From: Pseudomonas fluorescens
Lineage (GTDB): Bacteria > Pseudomonadota > Gammaproteobacteria > Pseudomonadales > Pseudomonadaceae
Direction of reading: 5' to 3'
Assembly: GCF_002837185.1 (NCBI RefSeq)
Contig: NZ_KZ478016.1
Coordinates: 1-59,578 of the forward strand
Length of the DNA stretch: 59,578 nucleotides
In this document: positions 32,357-40,565 of the stretch, in pieces
Layout of the letters: every line of letters begins with the position of its first letter
How positions within the stretch are numbered: position 1 is the first letter of the stretch
Made by a program: the position numbers and the translations under genes
Notes under the pieces: model-generated
Told to the model about the DNA's origin: nothing
The model's input: only the letters and a program-made list of their open reading frames with translations
Databases searched by the model: none

Positions 32357-34774
32357 ATGACCGTTATCAAAAATATTGCGCTGTTGGTTCTCACAGCAAT
32401 GCTGGGCGTCTTCGTGTTGGGTGGCACCAGTGTCTATCTGACCCGTGAAGTCAATTCCAGCGCCAGTTTTGCCAGCGTCAACACGGTACCCAGCTTGCTT
32501 GAGATCGATCGAGCCGCCGAGGCCTTCGCCAGCCTCCACGCCTTGCAATGGGAACGCCTGAGTGAACCGGGCAAGAGCACGCTTGCACCTTACTCCGCAG
32601 TGGTCGCGCAGCATTTGAGCGTTATCGACACCACCTTGGAGCACTACCGGACCCAACTGGTTACCGACGCGCATGATGCGGCGTTGTTGAGCCAGTTGCG
32701 CACCCGGTTTGACGAGTTTTCAACCTTGCAGGGGCGATTCGACACGCTGGTTGAAACAGGCGATATCGCCGCTGCCCGCGTGTTGCTCGAAGTGAGCCAG
32801 CCTCTGCAAACGACGATCCAGACGGCAATCGCCGACGTGCGCCAATACAACCTGGAGCAGGAGCGCAAGGCACAACTGCTGGCTACCACCACTGAGCAGA
32901 ATGCCCGCTACATCATCCTGCTGATCGGCGCGCTCACACTGCTGGCCACTGGGTTGATGGGCGTGCTGCTGGCACGCAACCTCATGCGTCAGCTGGGCGG
33001 TGAACCTGCGAGCGTTCGTGCGTTTGCCGCGCGCTTGTCAGCCGGGGAGCTGGAAGCAAAAGCCACGCTCAAGGCGGGGGACACCACAAGCTTGATGGCT
33101 GGCATGCAGCAGCTGGGCGCGAACCTGCAGGCGCTGATCACGCAGACAAACACGATGTCCAGCGAGCATGACAGGGGAGAGATCGACGCACAGATTGATG
33201 CCGGCCGCTTTCACGGAAGCTACCGTTCGATGGCCCAAGGCATCAACGACATGGTCAACGGCCATATCGCGGTGAAGAAAAAAGCCATGGCGTGTATCCA
33301 TGCCTTTGGTGAAGGTGATCTATCGGCGCAGCTGGAACAGTTCCCCGGTAAAAAAGCCTTTATCAATGAAAATATCGAGCTGCTGCGTAGCAATATCCTG
33401 GCGCTGATCAATCAAATGCAGCACATGTCCAGCGAGCACGAGAAAGGTGACATAGACGTGATGATCGATGTCGAGCGCTTCAGCGGTTCGTACCGTGAAA
33501 TCGGTCAGGGCATCAATGACATGGTCAGCGGCCATATCAGTGTCAAGAAAAAGGCCATGGCCTGCATTCGCGCGTTCGGCGAAGGCGATCTGGCCGCGCC
33601 CCTGGAGCAGTTCCCGGGCAAAAAAGCCTTTATCAACGAGAATATCGAGCAATTGCGCGCCAACATCCTGGCCCTGGTCGAAGACACCCGCCAGATCAGC
33701 GACAGCGCCATGATCGGCAAGCTCGACACCCGGCCTGACGCCTCGCGTCATCAAGGGGATTTCCGCCGCATTATCCTTGGGATCAACGGCTCGCTGGATG
33801 CGATCATCGTACCGATCACCGAAGCCATGGACGTGCTGGCGTCGATCTCCAATGGCGATCTGACTCGAACCATCGTCGGCGACTATCAAGGCAAGTTCCT
33901 GGAGCTGAAAAACTCGGTCAACGGCACTGTGGAAAAACTCTCGGAAATCATCGGCGAAGTGCGCGGGTCGGCCGATTCGCTGTCCAGTGCCTCCGAGGAA
34001 ATCTCCGCCACCGCCCAGAGCATGGCGCAATCGGCGTCCGAACAGGCGGCGTCGGTGGAGCAGACCTCCGCTTCGATGGAAGAAATGTCAGCGTCCATCG
34101 CCCAAAACACTGAAAACGCGAAGGTCACCGATGGCATGGCGGGCAAGGCCAACAAAGAAGCCTGCGAAGGCGGTCGCGCCGTGAAGGATACGGTGGCCGC
34201 GATGAAAACCATCGCTGAAAAAATCGGCATCGTCGATTCCATCGCGTACCAGACCAACCTGTTGGCGCTCAACGCGGCGATCGAAGCGGCGCGGGCCGGC
34301 GAGCACGGTAAAGGCTTTGCGGTGGTGGCGGCGGAAGTGCGCAAACTGGCCGAGCGCAGCCAGATAGCGGCCCAGGAAATCAGTGAAGTGGCCAAGAACA
34401 GCGTGGCCCTGGCTGAACGCGCGGGCAACCTGCTGGATGAGATTGTGCCTTCGATTGCCAAGACCTCTGACCTTGTGCAGGAAATCGCGGCCGCTTCGGA
34501 AGAACAATCCATCGGCTCCGAGCAAATCAATACCGCGATGTCGCAGATGAGCCAACTGACTCAGCAAAACGCATCGGCTTCTGAAGAGTTGGCCGCGACT
34601 GCCGAGGAAATGAGTGGTCAGGCTGAGCAGTTGCAGGAGTTGATGGGCTTCTTCACCGTGCAAGGCAAGCGTACCGGACGGGCCGCCGCCGTGCCTGGGT
34701 TCAGTCGTATGGCGTCCATGGCGGATCATGAAAGTCGCGCAGTGGAGAGCGGTTTCGTCCGCTTCGGGAGTTGA
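32357..34774 (+). CDS. Poly-HAMP methyl-accepting chemotaxis protein, operon 2
   Basis: An 805-residue receptor in the position of the 552-residue receptor of operon 1. The N-terminus has a membrane helix (about 7-27), a helical periplasmic domain and a second membrane helix near 190-210. Then follow a HAMP domain and two near-identical 90-residue units, each containing MSSEH, GSYR, QGINDMV.GHI, KKKAMACI.AFGEGDL and FPGKKAFINENIE; these look like tandem divergent HAMP pairs. A further HAMP-like unit (ISNGDLTRTIVGDYQG) leads into the signalling domain with ALNAAIEAARAGEHGKGFAVVA. It ends GFVRFGS, which resembles a CheR-binding pentapeptide plus two residues. The long signal-relay stalk is the main structural difference from operon 1. 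Confidence 0.9.
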   Translation: MTVIKNIALLVLTAMLGVFVLGGTSVYLTREVNSSASFASVNTVPSLLEIDRAAEAFASLHALQWERLSEPGKSTLAPYSAVVAQHLSVIDTTLEHYRTQLVTDAHDAALLSQLRTRFDEFSTLQGRFDTLVETGDIAAARVLLEVSQPLQTTIQTAIADVRQYNLEQERKAQLLATTTEQNARYIILLIGALTLLATGLMGVLLARNLMRQLGGEPASVRAFAARLSAGELEAKATLKAGDTTSLMAGMQQLGANLQALITQTNTMSSEHDRGEIDAQIDAGRFHGSYRSMAQGINDMVNGHIAVKKKAMACIHAFGEGDLSAQLEQFPGKKAFINENIELLRSNILALINQMQHMSSEHEKGDIDVMIDVERFSGSYREIGQGINDMVSGHISVKKKAMACIRAFGEGDLAAPLEQFPGKKAFINENIEQLRANILALVEDTRQISDSAMIGKLDTRPDASRHQGDFRRIILGINGSLDAIIVPITEAMDVLASISNGDLTRTIVGDYQGKFLELKNSVNGTVEKLSEIIGEVRGSADSLSSASEEISATAQSMAQSASEQAASVEQTSASMEEMSASIAQNTENAKVTDGMAGKANKEACEGGRAVKDTVAAMKTIAEKIGIVDSIAYQTNLLALNAAIEAARAGEHGKGFAVVAAEVRKLAERSQIAAQEISEVAKNSVALAERAGNLLDEIVPSIAKTSDLVQEIAAASEEQSIGSEQINTAMSQMSQLTQQNASASEELAATAEEMSGQAEQLQELMGFFTVQGKRTGRAAAVPGFSRMASMADHESRAVESGFVRFGS
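33155..33694 (+). repeat. Tandem 270-bp (90-codon) duplication in the poly-HAMP receptor
   Basis: ATGTCCAGCGAGCA begins at 33155 and again at 33425, exactly 270 bases later. The two units keep strong DNA identity in blocks such as CCCGGTAAAAAAGCCTTTAT against CCGGGCAAAAAAGCCTTTAT. This points to a fairly recent in-frame duplication that adds one HAMP pair to the stalk. Confidence 0.8.
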
Positions 34775-34777
34775 CCC

Positions 34778-35290
34778 ATGAGTGCCTCAGCCGTTGTGCC
34801 GGGCACATCAGCCTCTTCGCTGCACGTCGATGAGCCCTTGCAGTACCTGACCTTCTCGGCTGCCCAGGAGATGTATGCGGTCAACACACTGAGCGTTCGA
34901 GAAATCATCGAATACAGCCAGGTCACCAGCGTGCCGATGATGCCGGAGTTCCTGCGAGGGGTGATCAATCTTCGAGGTTCGGTGGTGCCGGTGGTGGATC
35001 TCAAGGCGCGGTTCGGCAAGGGCGTGACGGACCTCGGCAGTCGCACGTGCATCGTCATTCTTGAGGCCGCCAAGGAAGGCGAGTCCCAGGTGCTGGGGGT
35101 GGTGGTGGACTCGGTCAGTGAGGTGATCGAGATATCCGATGTCGATATCAAGCCCGCGCCGGCCTTCGGCAACCCTATCCGTACCGACTTCATCAGGGGC
35201 ATGACCAAGGTGCGAGGTGCGTTTGTCACCCTGCTGGAAGTCGAGCAGGTGTTGTGCGTCGATGAGATAGCCGGCTTGTTGCGGGCTTGA
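34778..35290 (+). CDS. cheW: Coupling protein CheW, operon 2, first copy
   Basis: A 170-residue CheW: YLTFSAAQEMYAVNTLSVREIIEY, VPMMPEFLRGVINLRGSVVPVVDL and VVVDSVSEVIEI. It starts 3 bases after the poly-HAMP receptor. It is closer to the operon 1 CheW in the central VPMMP motif than is its neighbour, which has VPLLP. The pair probably gives operon 2 two coupling proteins with different receptor preferences. Confidence 0.93.
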   Translation: MSASAVVPGTSASSLHVDEPLQYLTFSAAQEMYAVNTLSVREIIEYSQVTSVPMMPEFLRGVINLRGSVVPVVDLKARFGKGVTDLGSRTCIVILEAAKEGESQVLGVVVDSVSEVIEISDVDIKPAPAFGNPIRTDFIRGMTKVRGAFVTLLEVEQVLCVDEIAGLLRA

Positions 35291-35345
35291 GGTGTACGAC
35301 CGTGCTTGCAGGTGCGGGCGAAAAGCAACTGATCCGAGGTGAATC

Positions 35346-35870
35346 ATGGCGTTATCCATTGACAGTCCAGGCAATGCCGCGAGCTCGAGCCCGGGCCAAT
35401 ACCTCACCTTCGTGTTGGGGGATGAGATGTTCGCCGTCGGTACGCTTAACGTGCGCGAGATCATCGAATATGGGCCGATCACCCACGTGCCATTGCTGCC
35501 CGCCAGCCTGCGCGGCGTGATCAATCTGCGAGGCGCCGCGGTTCCGATACTCGACCTCGGCGTTCGCTTTCGCGGCGAACGGACGCTGCAGACATCAAGA
35601 ACCTGCTTTGTGATTTTGGAGGTGCAGGCCGGTAGCGTGCGCAAGCCGGTGGGCATCATTGTGGATGCGGTCAGCGAGGTACTTGAAATCGACGAGCGCG
35701 ATATCGAACCTTCCCTGAGTTTCGGCACCGAGGTCAGGGCCGATTTTCTGTTGGGCATCGGCAAATTGGACAGCGGTTTTGTGCTGTTACTGGATATCGG
35801 TCGCGTGTGGTCCCTGGAACCTTTCGATGTGCCGGCAGACCTTGAATCCTTGCTGCCTGCCACCGCTTGA
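35346..35870 (+). CDS. cheW: Coupling protein CheW, operon 2, second copy
   Basis: A 174-residue CheW: YLTFVLGDEMFAVGTLNVREIIEY, VPLLPASLRGVINLRGAAVPILDL and IIVDAVSEVLEI. Ribosome site GAGGTG precedes the ATG. The two CheW genes are separated by 55 bases. It has no counterpart in operon 1, so either operon 1 lost a copy or this one arose by duplication. Confidence 0.93.
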   Translation: MALSIDSPGNAASSSPGQYLTFVLGDEMFAVGTLNVREIIEYGPITHVPLLPASLRGVINLRGAAVPILDLGVRFRGERTLQTSRTCFVILEVQAGSVRKPVGIIVDAVSEVLEIDERDIEPSLSFGTEVRADFLLGIGKLDSGFVLLLDIGRVWSLEPFDVPADLESLLPATA

Positions 35871-35892
35871 TCCAACTTTTTGGGGTGCCCTC

Positions 35893-36696
35893 ATGAACGT
35901 GATTCTCTCCGACACCGAGTTCCAGCAATTTCGCAGCCTTATCCATCAGATCGCCGGCATCAGCCTGTCCGACGCTAAAAAACAGCTGGTCAGCACACGG
36001 CTTGCCAAGCGGCTGCAGGCGTTCGAACTCACGACCTACGGCGCTTACTACAAGGTATTGATGAAGGACTCGACGGAGTTGCAGGTGGCGGTAGACATGC
36101 TGACCACCAACGAAACCTATTTTTTTCGCGAACCCAAGCATTTTGACTTCCTGCGCGAGGTGGCCCTGCCGGAACTGCGCGGCAGCGGCACGTTACGGGT
36201 CTGGAGTGGCGCCTGCTCCACCGGTGAGGAGCCCTACACCCTGGCAATGGTCCTGGCCGACAACCTGGTCGGTCGGCCTTGGGAAATCATGGCGTCGGAT
36301 ATCAGCAGCCGCGTGTTGGATAAAGCCCGCCAAGGGCGCTACCCCCTCGAAGGAATACGCGGCATCCCAGAAGCGCTGCTGCACAAATATTGCCTCAAGG
36401 GCGTCGGTGCCAATCACGGTTGCTTCATGGTCGAACCGGCGCTCGCGGCGAAAATCGATTTCCAGGCGATCAATCTGAACAATCCGCTGCCGAAAGTCGG
36501 CCTGTTCGACGTGATCTTCCTGCGCAACGTGATGATCTATTTCGACAATGACACCAAGGTGCAAGTGGTCAAGCGTCTGGTCAGCCATCTCAAGCCTGGC
36601 GGCTATTTTCTGGTCAGCCACTCGGAAAGCCTCAACGGCGTGACCGATGAGCTGAAGCTGGTCAAGCCTTCGATCTATCGGAGGCCACATGCCTGA
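35893..36696 (+). CDS. cheR: Chemoreceptor methyltransferase CheR, operon 2
   Basis: A 267-residue CheR with LIHQIAGISLSDAKKQLVSTRL, TTNETYFFREPKHFDFL, VWSGACSTGEEPYTLAM and FLRNVMIYFDNDT. ATG 35893 is preferred over an in-frame start at 35779 that lies within the upstream cheW. The stop overlaps cheD by 8 bases. It is the paralogue of the gene at 21910. Confidence 0.95.
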   Translation: MNVILSDTEFQQFRSLIHQIAGISLSDAKKQLVSTRLAKRLQAFELTTYGAYYKVLMKDSTELQVAVDMLTTNETYFFREPKHFDFLREVALPELRGSGTLRVWSGACSTGEEPYTLAMVLADNLVGRPWEIMASDISSRVLDKARQGRYPLEGIRGIPEALLHKYCLKGVGANHGCFMVEPALAAKIDFQAINLNNPLPKVGLFDVIFLRNVMIYFDNDTKVQVVKRLVSHLKPGGYFLVSHSESLNGVTDELKLVKPSIYRRPHA

Positions 36697-37210
36697 CACT
36701 CAAGCTTGCCGCGAAGTGTTCCTCAATCCTGGCGACTGGTTTTTCGGCACCGGCGCGATCCGGCTGCGCACGGTGCTGGGCTCCTGCGTGGCCCTGGTGT
36801 TCTGGCATCCGCAGCGCTTGTTGGGCGGTATGTGTCACTACCTGCTGCCCCAGCGTGCTGCGACGAGCGCGAAGCCCCTGGACGGTCGCTATGGTAATGA
36901 AGCGCTGCAACTGCTGCTCGATGCCATGCGCGCGAGCAAGGTGCCGGCGACGGAGTTCAGAATCAATGTATATGGCGGCGGGAATATGTTTCCCGGGCTG
37001 GCGCGTCCGGACAACCATTACGTCGGGCAACGCAATGTCGAGCAAGCCCGGCGCCTGCTCGATGTGCATCACTTGCGGTGTTTGAACTGGCACGTGGAAG
37101 GCGTGGGGTACCGCACCGTGGTATTCGACCTGGCCAATGGCAATATCCAACTTAATTACCTGGCGCTGCAGCGCCCCCTCAGCAGTTCTCAACGAGAGCG
37201 TGCGCTATGA
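36689..37210 (+). CDS. cheD: Chemoreceptor glutamine deamidase CheD, operon 2
   Basis: A 173-residue CheD. Cys33 in LGSCVALVFW and His50 in GGMCHYLLPQ keep the 17-residue spacing seen in operon 1. YGNEALQLLLDAM and NVYGGGNMFPG are family-like. It overlaps cheR by 8 bases and cheB by 4 bases (ATGA), so the three adaptation enzymes are translationally coupled. Confidence 0.93.
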   Translation: MPDTQACREVFLNPGDWFFGTGAIRLRTVLGSCVALVFWHPQRLLGGMCHYLLPQRAATSAKPLDGRYGNEALQLLLDAMRASKVPATEFRINVYGGGNMFPGLARPDNHYVGQRNVEQARRLLDVHHLRCLNWHVEGVGYRTVVFDLANGNIQLNYLALQRPLSSSQRERAL

Positions 37211-38277
37211 GTCTTATCAAAGTACTGATCATTGACGACTCTGCCGTGGTTCGTCAGGTATTGACGGCGACGCTGGGGCAAGACCCCGCCATCGAGGTGA
37301 TCGGCGCGGCGGCAGATCCGGTATTCGCCATGGATAAAATGAACAAGCAATGGCCGGATGTGATTGTGCTGGACGTCGAGATGCCGCGGATGGACGGCAT
37401 TACGTTCCTCAAGAAACTCATGGCTGAACATCCCACGCCGGTGGTCATCTGCTCGACCTTGACCGAGAAGGGCGCGGCCACCACCATGCAAGCGTTGGCC
37501 GCCGGTGCCGTCAGTATCGTCACCAAGCCGCAGTTGAACTTGCGCCAGTTCCTGACCGACAGTACCGATGAGTTGGCGGGCGCCGTCAAGGCGGCGGCCA
37601 GGGCCAACATGAAACGGATGGTGCCGTGCGGCGAACGTTCAGCCCCAAGGTTGAACGCTGATGTCATTCTGCCCGCGGGCACCCAGGCGATGGCGCGCAC
37701 CACCGAAAACATTGTTGCCATCGGCACCTCCACCGGTGGCACTCAAGCCCTGGAGTTGGTGTTGACCGGGTTGCCCAGGGTATGCCCGGGCATCGTGATC
37801 GTGCAGCATATGCCTGAGCACTTCACCGCGGCGTTTGCCGAGCGACTCAATCGGTTGTGTGACATCGAGGTCAGGGAAGCGAAAAACGGCGACAGGGTCA
37901 TCCCCGGCTGCGCGTTGATCGCCCCGGGCGGGCGGCACATGGTGCTCAAGCGTAATGGTGCCCAATACCAGGTGGAAATCGTCGACGGCCCGCCCGTGAG
38001 CCGGCACCGGCCCTCTGTTGATGTGCTGTTCCGCTCCGTTGCCCGCAGTGCCGGCGGTAACGCGTTGGGCATCATCATGACGGGCATGGGCGACGATGGC
38101 GCGCGTGGGCTGAAGGAAATGCACGACAGCGGTGCGCGTACTCTCGGCCAGAATGAAGAGTCGTGCGTGGTGTACGGCATGCCCAGGGAGGCGTTCAAGC
38201 TCGGCGCGGTGGAGCGCGAGTTGCCGCTCGAGCAAATTTCGGCGGCGATTCTTCAATCCATGCACCCGCGTCGCTGA
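37207..38277 (+). CDS. cheB: Receptor methylesterase CheB, operon 2
   Basis: A 356-residue CheB, exactly as long as its operon 1 paralogue. Receiver: LIIDDSAVVRQV and LDVEMPRMDG. Esterase: GTSTGGTQALELVL, VQHMPEHFTAAFAERL and MTGMGDDGARG. All catalytic residues are intact. It ends operon 2; a GC-rich imperfect hairpin lies within 35 bases after the stop, but its T-run is weak. Confidence 0.95.
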   Translation: MSLIKVLIIDDSAVVRQVLTATLGQDPAIEVIGAAADPVFAMDKMNKQWPDVIVLDVEMPRMDGITFLKKLMAEHPTPVVICSTLTEKGAATTMQALAAGAVSIVTKPQLNLRQFLTDSTDELAGAVKAAARANMKRMVPCGERSAPRLNADVILPAGTQAMARTTENIVAIGTSTGGTQALELVLTGLPRVCPGIVIVQHMPEHFTAAFAERLNRLCDIEVREAKNGDRVIPGCALIAPGGRHMVLKRNGAQYQVEIVDGPPVSRHRPSVDVLFRSVARSAGGNALGIIMTGMGDDGARGLKEMHDSGARTLGQNEESCVVYGMPREAFKLGAVERELPLEQISAAILQSMHPRR

Positions 38278-38340
38278 CTGTTGGCGGGGGCCGCGTTCTT
38301 TCCCCCGACGCCTTGACTCCTCCAAACGCTTTTCCCGGTT

Positions 38341-38400
38341 TCAGACCGCAGCGGCGATGGCCTTGCCCAGTGATTCAGTGGTGCCGGTGCCGCCGACTTG
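38341..38400 (-). pseudogene. 3' remnant of an isopropylmalate/tartrate dehydrogenase-type gene
   Basis: On the minus strand, about 19 codons ending at TGA (complement of 38341-38343) read QVGGTGTTESLGKAIAAAV. This strongly resembles the C-terminus of the isocitrate/isopropylmalate/tartrate dehydrogenase family, where a DxGGxxTT motif precedes the last helix. Upstream codons do not continue the family sequence; the alginate lyase-like gene lies there instead. It looks like a tail left by a recombination event. Evidence is the short motif only. Confidence 0.45.
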
Positions 38401-38416
38401 CAGGTGCTGGCGTCTC

Positions 38417-39637
38417 TTACGGCACCAGTTCAGCGTCTGACACACCATATTCGCCCAACGAATACAGCAATGTTCCATACCCCAATTGGTCGTAGCCACC
38501 GCTGTCGCGGCCATAATCGCCGCCGCCTCCCTCCACCTGGACGTTATTGGCCATGGCTTTCACATTCGGCGCGCTGAGGCTTTTGCGCACGACGTAGTGG
38601 TTGTACAGCAGCTCCCATATCGGACGGATTTCGCCCCGATGGTTGGCCGAGATGACCCTCTGGTTGAACCTGCGGTTGAGCAAAGGGGTAAAGGGAACGT
38701 CGTGGCCCAGGTTGTACTGGGCCACATACTCGGCGCCCTGCAGTACGCGGTTGTTCTGGTAGCCGAACAGGTCGTCGCCCTGGCTCCAGGCCATCTGGCA
38801 GAAACTGCCGAGCAAGGCGATGTCGAGCATGGCGTATGCCTGATCCCGCCCGCTTTCCTGGACTTGCCCCAGGCCATTGCCGTGGAGCTTCCAGACCGCG
38901 TGTTCGATGGCGCCGTTACCGGTGCCGTGCTTGAAGTAGTCGACGGCCTCGTTGTAAAGGTCGCGGCGGTCCGTCAGTACGCCGATGGCCAGTATTGAGT
39001 TCATGCTGGCCAGGTCCCAGTGGGCCCCATGACGATCAGGCGGGCTCCCGTCGTGACGCATCAGGAAATCATGACTGATGGGATAGAACACGCTGAGCAG
39101 CATGCCCTGGAATCGATGAACGTCCGCCGCCTGCCACTGCGGGTAGCTGCGCAGCAGTTCGGCCGCGTTGGCCAGTTGATAGCCGGTCAAGCCTGCCATC
39201 AGGGACTTGCCGCGTTCGCCCTTGATCGCGGTAAGCGTGGAAGACCACTGGTTCAAAATGCCCACGGCCTTGTCGGCATAGGCGGGGTCTTGCGAGATCT
39301 GCCAGCGCAGGGCCAGTGCATAGGCTGCGGCGGCGTCGTTGAACAGCGTGCTGTCGTTATTCAAACCATCTGAAGTGCGATACACCACGGGCACCGGATT
39401 GGACTGCCAGGCCAATGATGCATGCGGGTTGGCGATCAGCTTTTGCCAGCCGCCCAGCCATGGCGGGTTCTGGTTGGCCAGTTTTTCGCGTATTCGCGTG
39501 AAGTCCGCCTGGGTCTGGAGCAGGCCCGGATGGACGAATGCATCGGAGGGCCGGGTGGAGGAGGCTTGACTGTCGATGCTTATCGACAGCGCGCCGAGCA
39601 GCATGGCCATTGTGCAGAGGTGCTTGAAAGAAATCAT
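38417..39637 (-). CDS. Periplasmic alginate lyase-family protein
   Basis: A 406-residue secreted protein. Signal peptide MISFKHLCTMAMLLGALSIS, probably cut near SQA-SS. The mature part has the alpha-toroid alginate_lyase fold pattern: HPGLLQTQADFTRIREKLA, AYALALRWQISQDPAYADKAVGILNQW, LTGYQLANAAELLRSY, then RHGAHWDLASMNSILAIGVLTD and the C-terminal GQVQESGRDQAYAMLDIALLG. The HGAHWD element lies where PL5-type lyases have NNHGSW. Substrate may be alginate or another uronate polymer. A start 190 bases upstream is possible but would bury the signal peptide. It is divergent from a two-component system gene pair. Confidence 0.82.
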   Translation of the reverse strand: MISFKHLCTMAMLLGALSISIDSQASSTRPSDAFVHPGLLQTQADFTRIREKLANQNPPWLGGWQKLIANPHASLAWQSNPVPVVYRTSDGLNNDSTLFNDAAAAYALALRWQISQDPAYADKAVGILNQWSSTLTAIKGERGKSLMAGLTGYQLANAAELLRSYPQWQAADVHRFQGMLLSVFYPISHDFLMRHDGSPPDRHGAHWDLASMNSILAIGVLTDRRDLYNEAVDYFKHGTGNGAIEHAVWKLHGNGLGQVQESGRDQAYAMLDIALLGSFCQMAWSQGDDLFGYQNNRVLQGAEYVAQYNLGHDVPFTPLLNRRFNQRVISANHRGEIRPIWELLYNHYVVRKSLSAPNVKAMANNVQVEGGGGDYGRDSGGYDQLGYGTLLYSLGEYGVSDAELVP

Positions 39638-39843
39638 CGTGTGCCCAACCTCATGCGGCGTAGACAGCCATACGGACAGGGCCACGCTCGGCCCCGGGGA
39701 TGAAACAGCTGGCGCTTGCAGGGAGCCGTTCAGGCGAGTTGATAGGCTTGGACAGCAGTGCGGTGGTAGGCATAGGATCGGTTCGCGAAAATCGGGCACA
39801 GGGCAATCCTGGCAGCGGACTTTCAATAAACCGTTCGCAAATT

Positions 39844-39860
39844 ATCAAGGTTTCATCAAG
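39844..39860 (+). promoter_or_regulatory. Direct-repeat site before the OmpR-type regulator
   Basis: ATCAAG occurs at 39844-39849 and 39855-39860, an 11-base period (one helical turn). This is the usual layout for OmpR-family dimers. It lies 11 bases before the regulator's GTG start, so autoregulation or control of the divergent alginate lyase-like gene is possible. Confidence 0.35.
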
Positions 39861-39870
39861 AGGCTTCTTT

Positions 39871-40560
39871 GTGTCAGGAAAACGTATCCTCATTGTCGAA
39901 GACGACGCCGACAGCGCCAGCATTCTCGAAGCCTATCTGCGCCGCGATGGCTATGAGGTGGCCTTGGCCGAAGACGGTCAGCGCGGTCTCGACCTGCACA
40001 AGAGCTGGCAGCCCGACCTGATATTGCTCGACGTGATGCTGCCGCGCTTGAGTGGCACCGAGGTGTTGTCCGCCGTGCGCCGCAGCAGTGACACGCCGGT
40101 GATCATGGTCACGGCCATGGGCGACGAACCGGAAAAGCTTGGCGCCTTGCGCTACGGCGCGGACGACTATGTGGTCAAGCCCTACAGCCCGCGCGAAGTG
40201 GTGGCGAGGGTGCAGGCGGTGCTGCGACGCACCACCGGCAACCAGCCGGTGGCACACCTGTTGCGCCATGAAAACCTGCGGGTGGATCTCGATGCTTTTA
40301 CCGCAGCCATTGAGCAGGGCGATGCATCACCGCAATGGCTGGACCTGACGCCGACGGAATTCAAGCTGCTGGTGACGTTGCTCCAGACCCCGTCCAAGGC
40401 CTTCACCCGTGACGAGCTGCTGGAAATCTGCCTGCCGGAAAGCGAAGCCCTGGCCCGTGTCGTCGATACCCATGTGCACAACCTGCGCCGCAAGCTGGAA
40501 ACCCATGGCATCGCCGGGGTACTGGTGACGGTGCGCTCCATTGGCTATCGGTTCAGGTGA
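39871..40560 (+). CDS. OmpR-type response regulator (AdeR-like)
   Basis: A 229-residue regulator. Receiver with acidic pair in LIVEDDADSASILEAYL, acceptor Asp in LLDVMLPRLSG and Lys in VVKPYSPRE; then a winged-helix DNA-binding domain with LTPTEFKLLVTLLQ, FTRDELLE and VDTHVHNLRRKLE. GTG 39871 follows AAGAGG by seven bases and gives the usual N-terminus; the ATG at 39700 would add 57 unrelated residues. The sequence recalls AdeR/BaeR-type regulators of efflux pumps, but no efflux genes are adjacent. Confidence 0.9.
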   Translation: MSGKRILIVEDDADSASILEAYLRRDGYEVALAEDGQRGLDLHKSWQPDLILLDVMLPRLSGTEVLSAVRRSSDTPVIMVTAMGDEPEKLGALRYGADDYVVKPYSPREVVARVQAVLRRTTGNQPVAHLLRHENLRVDLDAFTAAIEQGDASPQWLDLTPTEFKLLVTLLQTPSKAFTRDELLEICLPESEALARVVDTHVHNLRRKLETHGIAGVLVTVRSIGYRFR

Positions 40561-40565
40561 GCCCC

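Noticed and set aside
38281..38325. Possible terminator after the second cheB
   Set aside because: The GC-rich stem is imperfect and no T-run follows.
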